This document shows, one piece after another, positions 61,101 through 64,000 of a stretch of DNA of 64,000 nt (within the stretch, counting starts at the first letter, position 1; each line of letters opens with the position of its first letter). The translations under genes were made by a program, and so were the position numbers. This stretch comes from Berberis thunbergii (Eukaryota > Streptophyta > Magnoliopsida > Ranunculales > Berberidaceae), in the NCBI GenBank assembly GCA_003290165.1, contig QNQO01008303.1:1-64000 (forward strand), written 5' to 3'. The notes beneath the pieces are model-generated. The model did not search any database. It saw only the letters and a list, made by a program, of their open reading frames with translations, and was not told the origin of the DNA.

Positions 61101-61498
61101 AACTCAAAAAGGAGAAATGTTTCTCTAATGGATCATACGAGTTGCTTCAACAACGCTCCTATCCCGGGACGGACGTGCTTGGCATCAACGACGTCGAAAG
61201 GAGGGAAATCAAAGTCATTCAAGAGAGGATTATTCTCATCGACGTTCTCGTTGGACGCCATTGATAGAGCTTCGGTAGACATGAAGCTTTTAGGGCAAAA
61301 AGGGGAAGAAGAAGAAGAAAAAGTCGAGGAAGATTTGTGGAGCTTTTGGAGACAGAATGAGAATGAAGAAGACCAGAGAGGACAGGGAAGGGATTTCGAA
61401 AGATGTTTGGAAGAGATTAAGGGATAAGAAGAGGAAATTACTGGGATGGGTTGGAAATGGAAAGAGCGTGAAAGAGATATACGCGTCGCTGCGAGCAT
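37136..61498 (-). CDS. OOP: Organellar oligopeptidase, M3 family zinc metallopeptidase
   Basis: Joining the exons gives 783 codons plus TGA in one frame. Exons, in transcript order: 61498-61139, 61058-60891, 60783-60660, 57695-57619, 46539-46396, 45949-45719, 45640-45550, 44773-44652, 43587-43480, 43293-43048, 42506-42361, 41365-41248, 40747-40588, 40484-40453, 38501-38436, 37378-37307, 37222-37136. All introns are GT-AG. Residues 1 to about 72 are Ser-, Leu- and Arg-rich, like a plastid or mitochondrial presequence. Met73 could start a cytosolic form. The zinc site is HEFGH at 563-567 with Glu593 in [15 protein letters not shown] lies near the end. Length, order and motifs match plant OOP/TOP1 (about 790 residues), which degrades short peptides, including cleaved presequences, in chloroplasts and mitochondria. 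There are no stops or frameshifts, so it should be functional. Intron 4 is 11 kb and full of transposons. Confidence 0.95.
37636..38076 (+). mobile_element. Copia LTR relic in OOP intron 16
   Basis: The stretch starts TGTTCAAAAAATCC and ends TTATATTCTACA (TG...CA). It has a TATA-like ATTATAAATACGGG at about 37850. A polypurine-like CAAGTGGGAGAT lies directly to its left and a primer-site-like TTGGTATTGACATGG directly to its right. Internal sequence on both sides suggests an LTR between two element pieces. Confidence 0.5.
38502..40452. other. OOP intron 14
   Basis: About 1.95 kb of AT-rich intron. An acidic reading near 39715-39820 ([19 protein letters not shown] then stop), preceded by a splice-like GTGCAG, may be the end of a decayed transposase. 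The family is not identified. Confidence 0.35.
41366..42360. other. OOP intron 11
   Basis: 995-bp intron. Open frames on both strands (for example 41612-41893) show no domain. Confidence 0.4.
43588..44651. other. OOP intron 8
   Basis: About 1.06 kb, AT-rich. A stretch from about 44170 (TTTTTTATCAGCAAAACAAA) resembles the tail of the truncated L1 copies at 45.3 and 58.0 kb, but is too short to be sure. Confidence 0.35.
45298..45480 (-). mobile_element. L1 LINE 3' tail in OOP intron 7
   Basis: A T run at the left edge (A tail on minus), then sequence shared with 58014-58160: a TTTCATT...AAAGAAAAA segment, then CACTATGTCCCCCAAGTCAA against CACTATATCTCCCCAATCAA. It is a short, strongly 5'-truncated copy. 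Confidence 0.4.
46106..46277 (+). mobile_element. tRNA-derived SINE in OOP intron 5
   Basis: Has a Pol III A-box-like TGGCCTAGTGGTTAGGGCTG and, about 40 bp on, a B-box-like GCTTTGAATCCCACC, then ends in an A-rich tail (46266 on). This is the layout of plant tRNA-type SINEs. A target duplication is not clear because the flanks are simple AAC/AAT repeats. Confidence 0.7.
47394..47696. mobile_element. hAT-type MITE, 303 bp
   Basis: The ends are CAGTGTTCTAAAAATTG and CGATTTTTAGAACATTG, inverted with two mismatches. They are flanked by a perfect 8-bp duplication CTCTAGAT at 47386-47393 and 47697-47704. Both ends are GC-rich inside (GGCGCCC and GCCGCCTAGG). No coding capacity. Confidence 0.9.
48290..48927 (+). 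other. Unrecognised coding-like stretch in intron 4
   Basis: A 102-codon frame (48290-48598) reads [20 protein letters not shown] in its middle. About 120 bp further on there is an acidic piece with [19 protein letters not shown] (48730-48860). The composition looks coding, and a GGATCAGGT donor-like and an AG acceptor-like site lie between them. I cannot name the family; it could be two exons of a decayed transposase. Confidence 0.3.
49409..49990 (+). repeat. 5' LTR of the chromovirus
   Basis: 582 bp with a TATA box (CTATAAATA, 49749-49757). The junction to the primer-binding site is a 2-nt CG spacer. Confidence 0.92.
50124..51449 (+). pseudogene. Chromovirus gag with broken zinc knuckle
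   Basis: The frame opens at 50124 with [20 protein letters not shown], a coiled-coil rich in heptad Leu/Val to about residue 120. A gag core follows with [33 protein letters not shown] and [19 protein letters not shown] at 50970-50972 interrupts it. The reading resumes in the same frame with [17 protein letters not shown] and a Ser/Lys/Gly-rich linker. The knuckle (about 51190-51240) is split by a one-base shift: CFLCGG lies in one frame and PHWARECP in the next. A TAG at 51447 ends this part just before the protease. It would form the particle and bind RNA. Confidence 0.85.
51450..53372 (+). pseudogene. Chromovirus protease, reverse transcriptase and RNase H
   Basis: Immediately after the TAG at 51447 the same frame gives [17 protein letters not shown], the protease active site. 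RT follows with [36 protein letters not shown] and [14 protein letters not shown] (YLDD at 52461-52472). A TAG at 52653 precedes the RNase [21 protein letters not shown], and ADALNRK where most relatives have ADALSRK. The catalytic residues of all three enzymes look intact; only isolated stops break the polyprotein. A TAG at 53370 ends this frame. This pattern of single point stops fits a recently silenced insertion. Confidence 0.88.
53381..54315 (+). pseudogene. Chromovirus integrase
   Basis: The zinc-binding HHCC part (53440-53580) starts [20 protein letters not shown] but is frameshifted near 53540. The catalytic core is open from 53614, with [40 protein letters not shown] and [12 protein letters not shown] providing the Asp, Asp and Glu of the active site. 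The C-terminal part has [20 protein letters not shown] and ends at a TAA (54313), after which the same frame continues. The enzyme inserts the element DNA into chromatin; its chromodomain, just downstream, would steer it. Confidence 0.87.
54316..54722 (+). pseudogene. Integrase tail and chromodomain
   Basis: After the TAA the reading continues with [20 protein letters not shown], then [15 protein letters not shown], the GPF/Y-type end of integrase. A chromodomain follows: [20 protein letters not shown], then YLI, a TGA (54622), [12 protein letters not shown], a TAG (54665) and [10 protein letters not shown]. Chromodomains at this spot define plant chromoviruses and bind modified histone tails. 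The two stops remove the aromatic core, so targeting would be lost. Confidence 0.82.
54752..55335 (+). repeat. 3' LTR of the chromovirus
   Basis: 584 bp. Compared with the 5' LTR it carries an extra CATCCAAGG near 54800 and lacks a few bases near 54987. Its TATA region reads CCTATAATAGG instead of CCTATAAATAAG. Confidence 0.92.
55340..56819 (+). pseudogene. RTE LINE reverse transcriptase
   Basis: A short frame (to 55633) with [20 protein letters not shown] passes by a frameshift near 55600 to a long frame running to 56817. That frame has [60 protein letters not shown], and FADD at about 56301-56312. The motif set and the [17 protein letters not shown] block near the end mark the RTE clade. 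All polymerase catalytic residues I can check are present. The endonuclease domain is missing by 5' truncation. After 56819 the C-terminal part continues in another frame ([14 protein letters not shown]) with stops. Confidence 0.88.
57134..57618. other. Intron 4 5' part
   Basis: AT-rich intron between the RTE target duplication and exon 4. Nothing else recognised. Confidence 0.4.
58014..58310 (-). mobile_element. L1 LINE 3' fragment in OOP intron 3
   Basis: The T run at 58014-58020 is the A tail. Upstream on minus is [20 protein letters not shown], then [12 protein letters not shown], typical of the end of the L1 ORF2. Only about 300 bp are present. Confidence 0.6.
59040..59210 (+). mobile_element. 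tRNA-derived SINE with 15-bp TSD, OOP intron 3
   Basis: The perfect duplication GTTATAAGGCAAAAA lies at 59040-59054 and 59196-59210. The body has an A-box-like ATAGCTTGGCGGATGG and a B box TGGGTTCAAATTC, and ends in an A run. It shares the GCGGCAT phrase after the B box with the SINE at 46.1 kb. Confidence 0.85.
59525..60050. mobile_element. hAT-type non-autonomous element, 526 bp, OOP intron 3
   Basis: Begins TAGGGGTGGGCAATGTCGG and ends TTTGCCCACCCCTA. The flanking 8 bp are AACGATGA (59517-59524) and AACGATAA (60051-60058), one mismatch. Subterminal CGGTTCGGTT repeats occur at both ends. The terminal 12 bp equal those of the 12191-13185 element. Confidence 0.9.
60059..60659. other. OOP intron 3, 5' part
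   Basis: No domain or repeat recognised. Confidence 0.4.
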
Positions 61499-62017
61499 GT
61501 CGATTGATTCAAGTACGAAAGAGAGGTGGAGTGGGAGTGGGAGCTGCTCATCTTATAATGAAAAATTCTAGGGGTCGAGGGAAAGGGAGCGAGTGATGGG
61601 TGGAAGCCACCCATCTGCCTCGAGATAAGTGCTATTGTGCATCTCAAATTCGATACACTTATCTCGAGGCGGATGAGTGGTTACCACCCATCCCTCGCCC
61701 CTTTACCTCGCTTCCTCCCTCGCTCTGTAGCAAAGCTCTCTTATAATAATCACAATTTGTCTAACTGTCGAGGAAAACAGCGAGGATGCTCCCTCGCACG
61801 TGCTGTCGTTTCAAAAAAAAAAAAAAAAAAAAAACGATGGAATCGAAATTTTGGGGGAGAAAAGGAGGGAACCCTCTCCCTCTCCCCGTCCCCATTTCCA
61901 TCTCGACAGAGAGACAATCGAGAAGAAAGCAGCTCCACTTCAAATCCAAAGGCGAAGGCCGACGAAGTCCTCCCTCTCCCGCTCGACAGAGACCGAGACA
62001 GTCCCTCCTTCTCGAAG
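61499..62017. promoter_or_regulatory. Putative bidirectional promoter region
   Basis: About 520 bp separate the OOP start codon from a possible divergent first exon. The DNA holds the hairpin at 61585-61701 and a CT/GA-rich stretch near 61860-62010, as often seen in plant 5' UTRs. Promoter elements were not resolved. Confidence 0.4.
61585..61701. repeat. 46-bp inverted repeat (hairpin) upstream of OOP
   Basis: The left arm (61585-61631) includes GATGGGTGGAAGCCACCCAT and CTGCCTCGAGATAAGTG. The right arm (61656-61701) is its near-perfect reverse complement, with about 24 nt between. It could be a tiny MITE or a cruciform-forming promoter feature. Confidence 0.88.
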
Positions 62018-62038
62018 ATGAATACCCTCTCCCAAAAG
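62018..62038 (+). CDS. Possible first coding exon of a divergent gene
   Basis: ATGAATACCCTCTCCCAAAAG is followed by GTAAAG, a good donor, and by CT-rich sequence typical of a first intron. It follows a CT-rich leader. The next exon could not be found before 62812, where a transposon begins, so the gene may extend past the window or the signal may be chance. Seven codons give no clue to function. Its head-to-head position with the oligopeptidase gene suggests a shared promoter. Confidence 0.3.
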
Positions 62039-62811
62039 GTAAAGCTTCTATCTTTGTTTTAGTTTATTTTCCCTCTCATTCTCTCCCTCTTTGTGTGTGA
62101 TTTCTTGTTGGGGATTTCTACATCTATGGTTTCTACTAGATCTAGGGTTTATTTGTTGAATCAGAAACCCTAGATCGAGCAAAAAAAAAATTATTTCGAT
62201 TTCATTTCTGTGTTGAGACAATTTTTTGATGGGTTTATGGATTCTGAACAAATGTGGTTTTAGATTTGTGATGTGCATTCTTCATTTCTGTGTTTTAACA
62301 AATGGGTTTATGCTTACCTCTTGACTGTCAATTGATTGGGTGCCTTGCTTCTGTCTTTCATTCTGAACTATGATCATACGAGTATACTCAGATGGGACAC
62401 CAGTTTGTATGCTCATTTTCACAACCTGCAAGATGAGAGAAATGGCACAAGACACAGACTATTTATTGGGAGATTAAGAGGGAATAAAACCAATAGAGGA
62501 AATATTACTAACCACCTGATTTATGATGATATTACGGTTCATATTAGGATAACACTAAGAAGATTTGATATTACGGTTCATATTAGGCTATTTTGGAACA
62601 CATTGAACATTATGCTATTTTGAAGTGAGGAGAATTTAAATAAAAAAATTGAGGAAAAACTTGTTTAATAGTACGTTGATTTCTACACATTAGGCTATTT
62701 TGGAATTCATATTGTTTGAAGGGTATAGTTTTCTTCGAAACAAATACTAGAACATGTAGGTTTTGGAAAACAAACATCCTTGAAAAACTTGCCCATGAAA
62801 CAACCTGAACC
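62039..62811. other. Possible intron or intergenic DNA
   Basis: AT-rich with a local repeat (GATATTACGGTTCATATTAGG occurs twice near 62529-62588 with small changes). No domain seen. Confidence 0.35.
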
Positions 62812-64000
62812 TTAGTGAAAATCTTTTTGCCTGGCAGAATTTCTCATTGTCATTGAATCAAATGAGGGAAATGTTCTTTGTAAAATGGTATCTAATGGAC
62901 TTTGGTGTTCATCACCATGGATTAGCAGTCTAGTATTGACTATTGAGCAAGTTGCAGAATTTTAGAATTTAGATTGAGTTGGATGCTATTTTGTAAGAAC
63001 CGAAGCTGGGAGCCAGTCGAGCATCTACTGCCATACCTCTCAAAGCTGGAAGAGTACTTGGAAAAGTTCGCTGCGAGGGCGTCAGCGAATTGAGTGTGGG
63101 AGAGTGTCAGGACTCAAGGTCAGAGGTCTTCCTAATGGTCTCAAAACTCAATGTTCCCTTTTGAAAAGTGTCCAAATGCTTAGCATCTATATTATAGAGG
63201 GAAGGTTTGAGCTCTTGACTGTAAGGACGTGTTGCCTCCATTGCATAGTCGGGCCAGACTGTACCGCTAACATTTTTATTGTTTTCTTTGCATTGTTTTT
63301 CAACTTCAAACTTGTATTTCCATCGATCGATAGCATCGAACTAGTCTTGAGCAACGTCCTTCCGAATGTTTCTCCCCATTGTAATCTATTGAATGTGAAT
63401 GAGAGCTTTTACTGACTATTGTGCATTGTTATATTGTTTACAGATTGATATTGTGCATTCTCAAGTTAATATTTGTGCCCGTCAAAGTAACTACTCATAG
63501 GCTTACTGGTGAATTGGATAGCTAGTGCCGCACTGATTACTAGTCCGTGACATATGGTGTTGTTTCGAACATGGCAGTTTTTTTGTAATTTTTTGGTGCA
63601 GTTTTTTTTTTAACATAGCAACTTTTTTGGTGCCAAGTTTTTTTGATGTTATTATGGTGTTGTTTTGAACATGGCAGAAAGCAAACGACTATGTTTAGAA
63701 TTCTTTGGGTTTTACTTGGATTGTAAACTAAGAGTACAACAGCATCGATAAAGAGCATAAAGTACGTGAAAAGTTCGTTCATAAATGTTCTTATAACGCC
63801 TTCTGGCTCTCAGCTTCAGTTCTTACAAAATAGCATCCAACTCAATCTAAATTCTAAAATTCTGCAACTTGCTCAATACTAGACTGCTAATCCATGGTGA
63901 TGAACACCAAAGTCCATTAGATACCATTTTACAAAGAACATTTCCCTCATTTCATTCAATGACAATGAGAAATTTTGCCAGGCAAAAGGATTTTCACTAA
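62812..64000. mobile_element. DNA element with ~200-bp inverted ends, cut by window edge
   Basis: 62812-63015 and 63804-64000 are near-identical inverted repeats. The left arm begins TTAGTGAAAATCTTTTTGCC and the right arm ends GGATTTTCACTAA at the last base. The interior of about 790 bp has no transposase. Long ends of this size suggest a Mutator-like element; the target duplication lies outside the window and cannot be checked. Confidence 0.75.

Overview
The window looks like a transposon-rich, intron-rich plant nuclear chromosome, most likely eudicot (the species cannot be told from sequence alone). The evidence is GT-AG introns, Ty1/copia and Ty3 LTR retrotransposons primed by initiator-Met tRNA, plant L1 and RTE LINEs, hAT and PIF/Harbinger MITEs, tRNA-type SINEs and an endogenous pararetrovirus. 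No CRISPR, operon or rRNA/tRNA gene was seen.

The only clearly intact gene is on the minus strand, 37136-61498. Seventeen exons join in frame to a 783-residue M3 metallopeptidase of the organellar oligopeptidase (OOP/TOP1) type, with a presequence and a complete zinc site. All 16 introns are GT-AG. Intron 4 (46540-57618) is 11 kb. It holds a two-level transposon nest: an RTE LINE with a perfect 17-bp target duplication, split by a 5.9-kb chromodomain Ty3 element with a GTAT duplication. Other introns carry a copia LTR, a hAT MITE, two SINEs and LINE tails. A short divergent first exon (62018-62038) may mark a plus-strand gene starting about 520 bp from the peptidase start.

Region by region: 0-4.9 kb is intergenic, with one PIF/Harbinger MITE. 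4.95-9.0 kb is a decayed caulimovirid (florendovirus-like) on the minus strand. 9.6-11.3 kb is tandem-repeat DNA, followed by a decayed Tat-like Ty3 gag-protease (11.5-14.0 kb) cut by a 995-bp hAT element. 14.3-16.5 kb is an eight-copy array of about 250-380-bp units with Helitron-like ends. 17-25 kb holds repeats, LTR relics, an L1 3' half and a MAPKKK-like kinase pseudogene. 26.3-28.1 kb is a second L1. 28.9-34.5 kb is a complete but dead copia element with a 5-bp target duplication. 35.6-35.9 kb repeats the kinase pseudogene's 3' flank. 37.1-61.5 kb is the peptidase gene. The window ends inside an element with about 200-bp inverted ends (62812-64000).

No wholly new coded system was found. 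The best leads are the Helitron-like tandem array, the dated transposon nest inside a working gene, the gag-protease/tandem-repeat element, and the hairpin in the putative bidirectional promoter.
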